NCBI RefSeq assembly: GCF_033958435.1
Contig: NC_134139.1
Coordinates: forward strand, 207,931,501 to 207,995,500
Direction of reading: 5' to 3'
DNA length: 64,000 nucleotides
DNA from: Carettochelys insculpta
Lineage: Eukaryota; Chordata; Testudines; Carettochelyidae
Shown here: positions 1-11,842 of the stretch, one piece after another
How the letters are laid out: each line of letters starts with the position of its first letter
Position numbering within the stretch: position 1 is the first letter of the stretch
The notes under the pieces: generated by a model
Told to the model about the DNA's origin: nothing
What the model saw: the letters and a program-made list of their open reading frames with translations, nothing else
Database searches by the model: none
Translations under genes and position numbers: made by a program

Positions 1-255
1 TCTGCTAGCTGTCTGATCTTCATCTCGCCCTTCTGAAGGCCCTTGTGTAACCCCTGCCTCCGTCTGCTGCGGTCGTCTGCTAGTTCTTCCCAGTTGTCCA
101 GCTCGATGTCTACCTCTCTGAGGTCTCTCTTGCAGACATCTTCATAGTGCAACTGGGGGCGTCCGGGAGGTCTTTTGCCAGAGGCTAGCTCACCATACAG
201 GATGTCTTTTGGAATCCTTCCATCATTCATCCTGTGGACGTGGCCAAGCCAGCGC
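1..255 (-). pseudogene. LINE ORF2 C-terminal fragment
   Basis: Read on the minus strand this gives a frame with the pattern HVHRMNDGRIPKDILYGEL followed by SGKRPPGRPQL, which is the C-terminal region seen after the reverse transcriptase of several non-LTR elements (short Arg/Lys-rich tail with a GRPQ motif). The fragment runs off the left edge of the window. The reverse transcriptase catalytic part is not present. Clade is unresolved. Confidence 0.6.
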
Positions 256-1882
256 GGTAGAGCTTGGAATTACTATCCATAGTGATTCTAGGGAAGTAAA
301 AAGCCAGAGCCCCTCGTGCAGCCCAGGCAGCCACTTGTGCAGGAAAATGAGCAGAAAGCCCCTTACAGCCTGCACCAAGCTGCTGCCTCTCCTTGAGACT
401 CTGCCTCACCTGGGTGCTGGGTACTGTCATGCAGAACATGTAGGGCACCTAGAAACTTGGGGCACCGCTGTGTCTTAATGTCCACCCCTCACCGCTTCAT
501 CTCCCTGTTCTGCGACGCTGCTTTCTCTGGAGAGGAGCTGATTAACAGTAACGGGGAAAAGCCGCCAGAGCTATTAGCACAGCCTGTGAAAGAGCCACTC
601 GAGAGGTAAGGCAGATGTTTAATGGGCATTTGCCAAGCACTGCTGGGTTCCCAGTTGCCTGCGTCAGTCGGCAGGACCTTCGTTTAACCCTTGTTTTAAA
701 AACGTTTCATTCGTGCGTGGCTGGAGGTTATAAAATCACGTCTCTAAAAACTCGCGCACACAACCCCGCTGCCAGGGATGGCCCAGGGGCACCGGTTTAT
801 TGGACTGCCTAGGGCCCCCCACATCTAAGGACTGGCCGAGGGGACGTGGCATCCCTCGCTCTGGGGCCCTAGGTCACCTCCTTGCCGGTCCCATGGTGTG
901 GTATTTGCAAAGCCCCCTTGGCCTCCCAGCAGGAGGGCTGGGAATTTGGCGACACCCAGCGAATGAGCTTTGCTGCCCCGGCACAGAGAGGATGGGACCT
1001 GGGGGCAGGGCCGTCCTTAGGGGTTTGGGTGCCCTATGCAGCCAAGCACCTGCACCCTCCAGGACCCCCAGAAGAGGGGGGCACTCCATGGAGCAGGGCT
1101 GTGCTCTGTGCTGTGAGGGCAGGGGCCGTGGGGGGCAGCATGGAGGGGGGCAGGGATGCTGTTGGGGGCACAGGCAGATTGAGGGGCACCAGCTGGCTGG
1201 AGCCAGGGGCTGGCAGGTTTGGGGAGTAGAGGGGCTGAGGGAGGAGAGAAAGTAAAGCCCAGGCCAAAGGCCAGTCGCCGGGCTGCTCTTGGGTGTGCGG
1301 AGCCAGTGGCTGGCTGTCGTGAATGAGAGGGGTGTGCTCCTAAAGGAAGCCGGTGCCCCCGTGCCCCTTCCCCACCTTGTGTCCCACCCCAGCCCTGGGT
1401 CTTCTGCACATTGCCCAGCAAACATGGCAGGGCTCCCAGCCCAGCACCTGGAGACGGGACAGATCAGGTCCCAGCTGCACCAGGACTCAGCTCTCCAGGG
1501 CTCCGGCCGGTCGAGGAGTCAATGTGCTTCCATTTCCCCAGCTGAGGGGCTATCCTACGGCCCCAGGCAGTGTTCAAGCAAAGCCATCCCTTTTTGTGAC
1601 TCTGTCCCATCCCTCAGCCCTGGCTGGCAGGGGCCACCTCTGGGGCAAGGTTGGTCTCCGGGGCCATCCCTCCCTTGACCTGTCTGAGGCCAGCCTGGCG
1701 GAACCACCAGGGGTTAGGCAATGTGGGCGCCAGCCCCTTATGAAATGGGCGTAGCTGCCCACGCATGCGGGCACCACCACCAGGGCTAGAACTGCACGGG
1801 GCCACCATCTGATTGAGCCCACTGCTGCAAAAAGGTGTCCAACCAGCAGTCATGGTTTGCACTAGACACGAGGTCAGACCAG
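256..1882. other. No gene seen; GC-rich intergenic or intronic DNA
   Basis: No recognisable coding region. The part around 1005-1060 (GGCCGTCCTTAGG...) has the look of a dispersed-repeat edge, but no boundaries could be drawn. Open frames on both strands here reflect GC richness. Confidence 0.5.
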
Positions 1883-2310
1883 ATCATACAATCATAGAAG
1901 CCCAGGGCTGGAAGGGACCTCAGGAGATTGTCTAGTCCAGCCCCTGCTTCAAGCAGGATCAACCCCCACTAAGTCATCCCAGCCAGGACCTTGTCAAGCC
2001 AGGACTTAAAAACCTCTAGGGATGGAGAATCCACCGCCTCTCTAGGCAACACATTCCAGTGCTTCACCTCCCTCCTGGGGAAGTTTTTCCTAACATCCAA
2101 CCTACACCTCCTGCTCTGTAACTTCAGACCATTGCTCCTTGTTCTGCCATCTGACACCACTGAGAACAGTTTCTCACCCTCCTCTTTAGAGCTCCCTGTT
2201 AGGAAGTTGAAGGCTGCTATCGAGTTGCCCCTCACTCTTCTCTTCTGCCAACTAAATAAGCCCAAATCCCTCATCTTCTCCTCATAGGTCATGTGCTCCA
2301 GCAATCTGCA
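1883..2310 (-). repeat. CR1 LINE 3' end
   Basis: On the minus strand this encodes the end of CR1 ORF2 (pattern RRVRGNSIAAFNFLTGSSKEE, later [19 protein letters not shown]) followed by the CR1 3' tail, which on the + strand reads CAATCATAGAAGCCCAGGG. The copy is 5'-truncated, as is usual for CR1. Confidence 0.9.
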
Positions 2311-2794
2311 CCTACTTGCCCCTTCTGGCCTTCCACTCTAGGAAGCTACCTGTGGCCTCAGTAAGAAAGAGAACGCCTGAATAGCTGGATGATTGGTTTT
2401 ATGGTTAAGAGACCTGTGGCCCTACCACCACCTCCTTGTACAGCCTTGGACACCCAGCGTCACTGTGATAGATAGGTGCCCAGCTCTGATTGATTTCAGG
2501 AGCCTTAGGAGATTTAGGTGCCTCAATTTCCCCCTATGCAAAATGGGGGATTGATTTTTTTTAGCCTTCTCAAAGGCCTACGAGATGTGCAGCGTATTGC
2601 CACAATTGGCCAGCCGGCTGTGTGCGGGCACCTTCCATTTCTTCTACAGTGCCCAAGAGCGAGAGCGCAACACCTTCGGGGTTAAATACGATGGCCCAGG
2701 GGGTCGGGGAATCAGGAACCAGAGAAACAGGAGTGGGAGAGTTACCTGTGCAGATTGCAGCTGTGTGCTCAGTCATTGCAGGGGCCTTGTTCGT
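2311..2794. other. No gene seen
   Basis: Unique-looking sequence between two LINE relics. No open frame with recognisable content and no repeat boundary identified. Confidence 0.4.
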
Positions 2795-3165
2795 AAATAA
2801 CGGCGTCACGTCAAAATGGTTTTCACACCCAGGCAAACACAGTTTATTGATAAGAAGATCATGTGAGACCATGTCAAATGCCGTACTAAAGTCTAGGTGT
2901 GCCACTTGTGCCACTTCTCCCTTCTCCCCAAGACTCCTTATCCTGTCAAAAAAAAGCTATCAGATGGGTCTGGCATGATTTGTTCTTCACACATTCATGC
3001 TGGCTGTTATTTTCTCCCAGATGTTTGCAGATGAATTCCTTGGTTAATTGCATCATTATCTTTCCCAGTACAGAAGCTAAACTGACTGGTCTGTAGGGCC
3101 ACAGGTCTCTTGTTTTAGCCATCAAACCAATCATCCTCTGCGGGGGGACAGGGAGATCTTCAGAC
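2795..3165 (-). pseudogene. LINE reverse transcriptase fragment (CR1-like)
   Basis: Minus-strand frames give YRPVSLASVLGKIMMQL, then KEFICKHLGENN, then NKSCQTHLIAFF and, in another frame, HLDFSTAFDMVSHDLLINKL. These are the N-terminal blocks of a CR1-type reverse transcriptase, including the DFSKAFD block with one Asp of the active site. The YADD block is missing and the reading frame shifts, so the copy is dead. Confidence 0.8.
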
Positions 3166-3790
3166 GTTCTCTTTGATTCCGAACATATGTCGAGGTATTG
3201 AACCTCTGAGAAGCTCAGCACGCTATCTAGAAGGGCAGGACACACAGCAGGCTTCATTCTGCTCCAACAGCTCACCCGGGAAAGTTGCACGCTGGGCTTG
3301 CCAGTGCCTTGCACAGCCACAGAGCCACAAGGGCTCCAGGGTGGGGCTGTTCTCCGACTGGGCAGGAGGGGGAACTGACCCAGCTTTGGGCAGGTTGGAG
3401 AAGAAGGAAGAATTGAATGCTGGGGGCAGCCCAAAGCTGGTCAGTGGCACAGGTGAGGCTAGAACCCCCAGCAGAAGAAAGCCAATGTGGTGCTCTAACC
3501 AACAGGCAGCGCTACTTCCCTTGCTGTTAGCTGCAGAATGCATTGCGTCTTTTTCCTTGGAGCTCCAGCGGTGCTCAGAATCCCATTGCGCTAGGGGCTG
3601 TACGTACATAAATTGGACAGCAGCTCCTACCTCAAAGAATTTCCAATCAAACGATCCCTATGTTACAGCTTAGGCACAGAGACATCAAAGGGACAGGTGC
3701 CCTTTCTTAGAGCCCAAGACCAGAAGGAATCATTGTGAGCATCCAGTCCGACTCTGCCTAGCATAGGCCCGAGACCTGCCCGAGTGCAGG
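3166..3790. repeat. Mixed short repeat remnants (MIR/CORE-like and CR1 tail)
   Basis: About 3465-3535 resembles the 3' part of a MIR/CORE-type SINE (GTGCTCTAACCA block). About 3565-3640 holds the GTGCTGTACA-like tail often seen in amniote repeats. 3711-3790 resembles a CR1-type tail in minus orientation (GACCAGAAGGAATCATTGTG). All are degraded and boundaries are approximate. Confidence 0.4.
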
Positions 3791-5044
3791 GCTTTTAGAA
3801 GAGGACCAGATGGTGAATTACCGGACAGCCTCACCCTTTGCAGATTTGTCGTTTCGCTTGTTTGCAGTTTGCAGCTCCCTGCGGTGCTGTCCCTTGCGGC
3901 GTGGCACCGAGCCGTCCCGAGCACAGGAGTCAGGCTGCTCACTCTTTCTCCAAGCTCCTGCCCAGACACAGCACCCGGAAGGAAAGTGAGTGATGCAGAC
4001 AATGGTCAACAGGCTGAGACGGGAAAAAAGGTGACGACAGTAGGCCAGAAAGTCAAATTAGTGGATCAGCTGTCGGCACGCGGCAACCTCAGGATCTAGC
4101 CTGTACCGCACTAACGAGTCTCCGGTGCGTTATATTTTTAAAAAGGAGGAAAATGCAAGGCCGGTGTTCCTGCAATGCTGCCCTAGCAGGGGATTTGAAA
4201 GGGCTCAGAGGGCAAACTAAGCCACTTCCCATCACAATGCTCCTTTGGGAACTCATCCCCTTAACCTTCCCCTCCTGGAGGAGCAGTCGGGTTCCTAGGC
4301 AGGGAGTTGATGGACCTGCTCTGGCTGATTACAGCTGAAGCTGATTGCATTAGCCTTGTGTAACACTGACAGAGCCACGTTGCCAGCACCGGTGACAGAA
4401 CCTGCAGGCAGAGGGTCTAAAGCCCTGCACTCCACCACACGAGCTAAAGGCCAGCTGGCTCTCAAGCAGAGACTTCACTCACCCCAGATGAGGTCTCAGT
4501 ACCTCTGGGTACTACAATTTGGCTGTTAATTCAGTTAAATGGGCTTGCTGCCTGCAGGCAATAAAAGGGTCTTTGCAGGCAGTGTGTTGTTTCCGTGTTG
4601 CAAACACCCACACACACGCACCCATCTCCCGGAAGGTGCGGTTTTCCCCATTCGCAGCTTCCTGTGGACTGTAACCCCCCTGAGTGGCCAGGCCTTCCTG
4701 TACAGGCAGCCAGTGCTGGAGAATCCACCACAGCCTCCAGTTCAGGCCAGCCCCGGGGAGTAACAACCCTGCTGTTCTTCACCCCCTTACATCTCGGCTG
4801 CAGCACAGTGTCCAGTGTTCACCACTAACATGGAGGAGCGATGGAAAGGAGCTGGGGTGGATGCAGCAGCGAGCGCCAGAGATGATCCTCGGGAGGGAGC
4901 ACGAGCAGTCTGAGCACAGGCTGAAGGAACGGGGCTTGGTTCATTTGGGAAAGGGGGGATCTGACAGCAGCCTTGAGGGGCAGCCCTGAAAAGATGGAGC
5001 AAAGTTGCCCTCTCTTGCCATGGAGGGCAGGACAAGAGGCACTG
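3791..5044. other. No gene seen
   Basis: No recognisable coding content. There is a short CA-rich tract near 4606-4625. Open frames on both strands overlap without conserved motifs. Confidence 0.4.
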
Positions 5045-6147
5045 GGGTCAGACTCGAGTGCAGATTAAATCTCAAGAAATCTTGATTAATGACCTGGCTG
5101 AGGGACTGGGTTGCACCCTCAGCAAGTCTGCGGACAGCACGAAGCTAGGGGGAGAGGTAGATACGTTGGAGGGTAGAGAGAGAATCCAGAGGGACCTGGA
5201 TAAATTGGAGGACCGGGCCACAAGAAATCCCATGTGGTTCAACAAGGAGAAGTGCAGAGTCTTGCACCTGGGGCGGAAGAATCCCAAGCATTGTTACAGG
5301 CTATCAAAACAAAAAAGCAGCCCCATAGCACTTTAAAGCCTAACAAAATAATTTATTAGGTGATGAGCTTTCCTGGGACAAACCCACTTCTTCAGATCAC
5401 AGCCCCAAATGGCTGAATGTAGTGCCTTGCATGCTGGGGACCGACTGGCTCAGCAGCAGTACAGCGGAAAGGGACCTAGGGGTTATGGTGGATGAAAGGC
5501 TGGAGATGAGTAAACACCGCGCCCTTGTAGCCAAGAAGGCCAATGGCATGTTGGGGTGCATTAGGAGGAGCATTTCCAGCAGATCTAGAAAAGTGGTTGT
5601 TCCCCTCTGTTTGGCACTGGGGAGGCCACAGCTGGAATGTTGTGTCCAGTTTTGGGCCCCCCCGGTATAAAAAGGAGGTGGATTTGCTGGAGCAGGTTCA
5701 GCAGAGGGCAACAAAAATGATTAAGGGGCTGGAGCACAAGACCTATGAGGAGAGGCTGAGGGATTTGGGCTCGTTTAGTTTACAGAAGAGAAAACTGAGG
5801 GGTGATTTAATAGCAGCCTTCAACTTCCTGAAGGGGAGCTCTAAAGAGGAGGGTGAGAAACTGTTCTCAGTGGTGTCAGATGGCAGAACAAGGAGCAATG
5901 GTCTGAAGTTGAAGAGGGAGAGGTGTAGGTTGGATATTAGGAAAAACTACTTCCCCGGGAGGGTGGTGAAGCACTGGAATGTGTTACCTAGAGAGGTGGT
6001 GGAATCTCCATCCCTAGAGGTTTTTAAGTCCCGGCTTGACAAGATCCTGGCTAGGATGATTGAGTTGGGGTTGGTCCTGCTTTGGGCAGGGAGCTGGACT
6101 AGATGACCTCCCAAGGTCCCTTCCAGCCCTGGGATTCTACGATTCCC
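5045..6147 (+). repeat. CR1 LINE, 3' ~1 kb, interrupted
   Basis: Encodes the C-terminal third of CR1 ORF2: INDLAEGLGCTLSKSADSTK, then RDLDKLEDRA, KCRVLHLGRKN and, after the interruption, LSSSTAERDLGVMVDERL, then [19 protein letters not shown] and [20 protein letters not shown]. The copy ends in the CR1 tail CCAGCCCTGGGATTCTACG near 6143. It is interrupted at ~5302-5430 by a Penelope terminal repeat. The two halves would rejoin at the sequence around GGCTGGGGACCGACTGG. Confidence 0.9.
5302..5402 (-). repeat. Penelope-like family 1 terminal repeat inside CR1
   Basis: Matches on the minus strand the 3' terminal repeat of the Penelope-like element at 54725-56596: CTATCAAAACAAAAAAGC, AATAATTTATTAGGTGATGA, then GGGACAAACCCACTTCTTC. 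It sits within CR1 coding sequence, so it inserted later than that CR1. Residual sequence up to ~5430 may belong to the same insertion. Confidence 0.8.
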
Positions 6148-6555
6148 CTGCCCAGCAGGCTCACCCTCTGATGGTTGAGCAAATCCACCCCAGCTGATTG
6201 GACAGCCCAGCTGGTCTCCTCAGCCCTCCTCCCCTCAGCCAGCATACCCACGCTAGTGTGTTAGAACTAGGGCAGCTAGGCACCCCACATGCTCTGAGCC
6301 CACTCGCAAGGCTAGCTGCGTGCTGGAGTGGTGAGGCCCCCACCGCTTGTACCCCAGTGGCTTTGGCTCTGCTTCTAGCATGCTAGCTAGTGCATGTGGT
6401 ACCCCCCGCAAAGTAGGCCCAGCCCATGGGATCCACCCAACATCCCAGCAGGCTTCAATAGGCCAGCTGGGAAATGGACCTGGCTTTCCCGTCTTTGCTC
6501 TGAGACCACCCGTCCTCGTTGCAGGAGACAGGCTTGTGTCTCCTCCAAAGTGCCC
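6148..6555. other. No gene seen
   Basis: Spacer between a CR1 and a hAT element; no recognisable content. Confidence 0.4.
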
Positions 6556-6563
6556 CTCCAACT

Positions 6564-7290
6564 TGGGTTCCCAAACGCGTCAGCATCACACCCCTCATTT
6601 GCTTTTTGAGAATCCCTCACGCCCCCCTCCACCTCTTCTTGAGCATCATCCAACCCCCCCAACAAACAATTCAGTCTGTAATTTAAAATAAACAAAATCT
6701 TGATAGGAAAATGTGATTTAAAATGACAGATCAGCACAGAGAGTTTTTCTTGGCCCAAAAGTTTAATAAGACTGTAACTGAACATCAGAAGCGGCAGCAA
6801 CAAATGCATTTGATGTGAAAGACGAGGCTGCATGTTCTTCATAAGCTGGGAAGCCCTAGCAGACCGACTATGGACCATCCAGGCTAAAGGCACAGGCCCT
6901 GCCTTGTGAGTGCCTGGTGCAGCCCAAGCTGGCCAGATGCCTGAGCCCTGCGCTGCCAGGACTGCCCGCCAGAGCCCTTTCCCTCCCGCAAAGCCAGGCA
7001 CTGCCTGCCCCCCATCTAGCCCCATCCTCCTCCTCCTCGTCCCCCAAACCCACACTCCCTCACCTTTGCAGGAAGCAGCTAGCTCCACATGGGCCTTTGC
7101 CGGCTGCCTGCTTGTTATAGCGGCTAGCGGGGTCGCCCAGGTAACATTGCAGGGACTGAGAGCTGGAAGCAAGGGCCGGCTCTTTCTTGGGGTGGAAGGG
7201 AAAGGTGAGGGGGCTGGGTCACCTTGCACCCCCCCCTGGAATTTCTTCATGCCCCCCGGGGGGCACGTCCCCCCAGCTTGGGAAACCGTG
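6564..7290 (-). mobile_element. Non-autonomous hAT-type transposon, copy 1
   Basis: Bounded by inverted ends GGGTTCCCAAACGCG and CAGCTTGGGAAACCGTG, with a target duplication CTCCAACT (6556-6563) / TTCCAACT (7291-7298), 7 of 8 identical. The 8-bp duplication and GGTTCCCAAAC ends are typical of hAT elements. It aligns by eye along its length with 37852-38574. In the reverse orientation its ends match the larger copy at 31821-33509, which retains transposase sequence. Coding capacity is lost. Confidence 0.85.
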
Positions 7291-7298
7291 TTCCAACT

Positions 7299-9249
7299 CA
7301 AGAGGACCGGGGTGGAGCTCTCCTCTGTCCTCCCCAGAAAGCTCCCGTCCCTCACTTTTCTCCTCCACTAGCTCCCGCCTCTTCCCTTTCCACCCTTCCC
7401 CACAGGCCGGGTCACTACACTCCACCCTGCTCTCTCTGACGCCTCCCCCCTCTCGTGCCTCAGCTACAGCCACTTCTTCCCAGCCAGCCTTACCTACCTT
7501 CCTCCTGCTCCTCTCCACCCAGCCAGCACATGTCAGCAAACGGCTCCACTCCCTCCCGTGGTGCAGCCACCTCCAGGCCGTCTCAAGCCACCCTTGGTGG
7601 CCTCTCACTGTCTGCAATCACAGAGAAGCACCCTTGGCCCATCGGTGGTAGTGCACATGCGAGGACAGCTCAGGGTGGCGGGAGTCCTACCATGCAAAAT
7701 GACGTAGAAGCAGCATCTGTCGGCTGCGCGTACTGGGGCGAGCGGGACCGGACCGAAAGCACCAATGGACGGGGCTGCACATTTGGCTGTGAGTTTTCCC
7801 CGAGTGGGTGGTTCTCAGAGCAAGGCTGCTGGGTTGTGCGATTGTGGAAAAAGAGGCAAATGCTCAGGGGGGTTCAGAACCGGTCAGGGCTACGACACCA
7901 GCATCCGTGGGAGTCTCTCCATTGCTCAGCCGCTTGGCACACGGCGACGCAGCCCCACACAGGGTTGGCCCGGCTGCCTTCTGTCAGAAGGGCGGGTGAC
8001 AGACCGAACGGGCACAGGCTGGGCTCCCTCTCCAAACCACCCACTCCTGGGAGGTGACTCGAGTTTTACAATCAACAGAAAACCGAATCTGTAACCCACT
8101 CTATCAGGTTCACCCCAGCTCTTGTACCAAGTGAGCTGCAGGACGTGTCTGGTCACAGCCGGGGATGCCCTGAATCTGGTTGTGCTGCTTGTATATCTGC
8201 GCCTGGGCCGGGGGCAGCACGCACCCGCCTGCGCCCTGCGGGACGGCTGGCGAGACAGGCGTAGTGGTCCCTCCGGGCCGGCAGCTGTAGGAATAAAGGC
8301 AGCTTCTGCTTCTCGGAGAGCTTCCAGTCACCCTTGAGAAACAGCACAGCCAGTGGGGGGTAAAACGGCAAGGAGAAGGGAAGGGGACAAGGAGAAGGGG
8401 CGGGGGGCTGGAATGACAAACTGCCTGGAGCTGGTGCAGGCCACAAAGAAGGGAGGAACAGACCTCGACGGACCCGTATGGGGCCAGCCAGGGAGCCCAG
8501 TGGGCTGGGGAAGTTAGGAGAAGAGCCAGGCGGTGGCTGGCTGTGGCATAGCAAGGGCTTGTTGGAGGTGAGGACGGCTGGGTCGGATCCCAGCTGGGAG
8601 CCTTGCAGCTTCATCTTCTCAGGGCTTAAATGTCACCGCAATGTCCCCTGCCAGTGGGGCCACTGCAGTGGTGTTGCTTGGACGTTGGCGTACAGATGGA
8701 GGCCTGCCAGGGACGGGTGCGGGGAAGGGGCAACTGCCCTGGGTCCTGGCGATTCCAAAGGGCCCCGGGCTCCCAGCCACCGCTACTGCAGTGGTGACCA
8801 GAGCCCCTGGCCCTTTAAATTGCTACCAGCGCCACGGGCAGGGCCGAAGGGCTGGTGGCAGCGGTGGGAGGCACAGCATGGTTCTGTTGGCGCTGAGGGC
8901 TGTCTGCTGCCCCACCCCTTCTGCCCAAGGCCCCACCCCTCTGGGAGCACAGACCCCCCACACACACCTTGCCCAGGGACCCAGCACGTCCATTGGCTCC
9001 CTTGTATATACAGGTGACAGGTTGCTAGCATGATGCTGATGGGAGAGCTTGAGGGGGGAATGGGAAGTGCTCCCAACATCTGCAGGGCCCTGATGAAGTT
9101 ATTTGGCCTAGGACACCATATTGTCCTCTTATCCTGGGCCCTTCCTGGGTGCCAGTGTCATCTCCATTGTGTCAGCCACACCCATCCCAGGCGCGGCCAA
9201 CCTTGGGCAGAGGGCCCTGGGGGGGATTTCTAGCCACTCATGTCTGTTG
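7299..9249. other. No gene seen; GC-rich DNA
   Basis: No recognisable gene. Pyrimidine-rich segments (7330-7560) and purine-rich segments (8350-8560) create long open frames without conserved motifs. Around 8900-8960 there is a CCCCACCCCTTCTGCCC-type tract also found near 15430, probably an unidentified dispersed repeat. Confidence 0.4.
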
Positions 9250-10730
9250 TGGGGCAGAGCGACGTTCCTGGATTTTTAAGCTCAATGTGAAACCATTTCA
9301 GTGATTATTGTACTAGGCTTGTACCAAATCTTGTGCCAAGGGGCCAAGGGAGGTGTCTAATGAAAGCTGGTAATGCCCCGCAACTGTGCCATGTTTGCTG
9401 GTGAAGTTATTGGCTCGGTAGTTGTATCCGAAATGTTTTAGAGCTAAGGGTTCACAGTGGGAGGTGGGTTGCTCTCCCAGCCGGGATGCTGGATGAAAAC
9501 TCAGATGTTAAATACACCTCACAGCAATTTGGGACTTGTCAGCTGGGATGCGGCCAATGGTGCTAAAGCAGCCCACCTGGTCGGGTCGCCCTCCGTTGCC
9601 TATGGAAGAAGAAAGGAATTTCTTCCCTCCACGTGGCAAGCTATAAAGATGGCCCTGGCAGTAGCCATCTTTGTCTCCAGACTTCATGAACTAAGCCTGT
9701 GTGAACTAGGGTTCTGTCTCTCTTGGGATGTGTTTTCAGAACCTTTCAATAAATCAGCATATGGCATAGAATCATAGACTCATAGAACAATAGGGGTAGA
9801 AGAGACCTAAAAAAGCCAATGAGTCCGGCCCCCCGCCCTAGGCAGGACCAAACCCATCAGATCAGCCCAGCCAGGGCTTTGTCGAGCCAAGACTTAAACA
9901 CCTCCAGGGATGGAGACTCCACTACTCCCCTGGGTAGATCATTCCAATGCTTCACCCCCCTCCTAGTGAAAAAGTTTTTCCTAATGTTCAACCTGGACCT
10001 TTTCAAACCCAACTTGAGACCATTGTTCCGTGTTCTGCCATCCGTGACCACTGTGAACAGCCTCTCTCCAGCCTCTTAGGCCTGCATCAACAGCTTTAGA
10101 TGATGTGTGTAATGTATTACTTTAACCATTTTTCTCTCTCACCCTATTCTTTCTTTCTTTGTTAATAAGCCTTTAGATTTTAGATTCTAAAGGATTGGCC
10201 CAGCATGCTGGTTTGGGTAAGAGCCAAGTGTATATTGACCTGGGGACATGGCTGGACCCTTTGGGGCCCAGAAGAATCTGTGTGGATTTGGAGAAATAGG
10301 TTTTAATAACCTCTCACCTGAGTAAGAATGTTGCTGTTTCGGGCATTAGGAGCAGACGGAGAATCTGTAGCTTTGCTAGTGCGGCTTCTGGCTGGCCAGT
10401 GGGGCTGGCAGAGGTCCTTTTGTGTCTGGTTTGGTTTGCTTTAGTGAGAAAGAAATCACAGCCTGGGCTGTAAGTGGCCCAATTTTAAGCAAATTACCCT
10501 GGATTGGTTCTTGTAGCTGGGCCCAGACCCCCCAGAAATATTACAGGCCATTGGTAGAGGGAGTGGAGAACAATATGCAGGGAGCTTTTCATCCTAACGG
10601 AGCAGTGACGAGCACCAGCTGGGTAAACACCCAAGGAAACAAACGTGCTTTTCCACCAAGTGGCGAGTTTGATCCCAAAATGCCCAAATGTTGTTTGTGT
10701 TGAATAACGGGAGGTCGTGTCAAGAGCCAA
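9250..10730 (+). repeat. Unclassified long interspersed repeat, copy 1
   Basis: The part from ~10090 to ~10680 aligns in reverse complement with 29430-30345. Shared landmarks are GAGCCAAGTGTATATTGA versus TCAATATACACTTGGCTC, the CTTTGGGGCCCAGAAGAATC block, and the TTTTTCTCTCTCACCC block. No coding sequence is recognised. It could be an LTR or a long non-coding retroelement. A CR1 is inserted at 9766-10079. Confidence 0.55.
9766..10079 (-). repeat. CR1 LINE 3' end
   Basis: Tail ATAGAATCATAGACTCATAG at the left edge, followed on the minus strand by ORF2 C-terminus ([20 protein letters not shown]). Severely 5'-truncated. It lies within the long repeat at 9250-10730. Confidence 0.9.
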
Positions 10731-11842
10731 ACTCAACAATTGTCCTTCTGAGGGGCTTGGCTCCAGATCTGGGCACAACCAAAGAGATTAAATAGTTTCC
10801 CAGCCAATTCGACGGTGCATCATCACCCCAGCATGGATGCTGGGTTGGGCTGAGGGCAGAGAACCAGTCTGTGTTTGCTGCTGCACCAGTGGGGTGCATG
10901 AGGTTGCCCTCACAAAGCGTGCATGACCTTCAGGGAGCGGGATGCCAGGCGGGTGCGGGGTGGCAGGGTGGCTGCAGAGACCGGATGGGCCAACACGTAA
11001 AGCTTGGCTGGTTTTTAACCAACCATCTCTTTCAGTGCCTTACACGTCCCCTGCTTCTCTGCGGCTAACTGGCAAAGCTCCCTGCAGACAGGGGACGAAT
11101 GAGGACAAGCAGCCTACGGGAGGGGGAGGGGATCACTGGTATCCCCCCCCACCTCGCCGCTTCCTGCCTCAGATCACAGGGTGATGTGTCAGGACAAGAC
11201 AGCTGGGAAGGGAGTGGGAGTGCTCTGTACTTCCAGGCAGCTGGCTTTGCAGAGTTCTCCCCGCAAGCCTGAGCCGCAAGCATCTGCTGGGGACCCCTGG
11301 GCTGCACTGTGGGGATCCTGCTCCGAATCAGATCTCGGGCCACCCGCAGAGCCTTCCCAGGGCCAGCTGGGCCAGGCTGTGGAGAGCTGAGATTTCTAGG
11401 CACGGCTTTGGGTCTGAGTCAGGCCTCCCTTGTGGCAGCTGCAGCCACGGGGAGACTCGGGGCGACGGGATCGGAAGAAGAACCGCCGTGGGAGGAAAAT
11501 GCTGGGTACCAAAAGCCACGTTAGCCAAGTGGAGATGGGCAGAGCAAGAGCCACAGCTCTATGTCAAAGCACGACGTCCCAGTGAAAAAGGCACAAACCG
11601 TTACCACGGCTGGCCATCAGCCATGGGAACCAGCTGCTAAGGGCGGGGGGCGGGATTCTCATCTCTTGACAGCCACAGATCCAGAGACAACTGGGCATAG
11701 ATAGCGGGTATGACCGTCCAGGGGAGGCTAACCAAGGCCGTGGGTCTAGCCACACTCCAGCCCAAGGCTCTGCCCTTGCATGCCTTGACCCCTGGACCAG
11801 AGGGAGCTCAGTGCAGATGGGGCAGGCAGGCTGAGGTGTGGG
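10731..11842. other. No gene seen
   Basis: No recognisable gene or repeat boundary. Confidence 0.4.

Noticed and set aside
6387..7355. 322-codon minus-strand open frame
   Set aside because: It spans nearly the whole hAT derivative at 6564-7290 and its flanks, has no recognisable domain, and the corresponding frame is not kept along its length in the sister copy at 37852-38574.
9250..10730. Endogenous retrovirus
   Set aside because: No gag, protease, polymerase or envelope-like reading was seen, and no pair of long terminal repeats in direct orientation.
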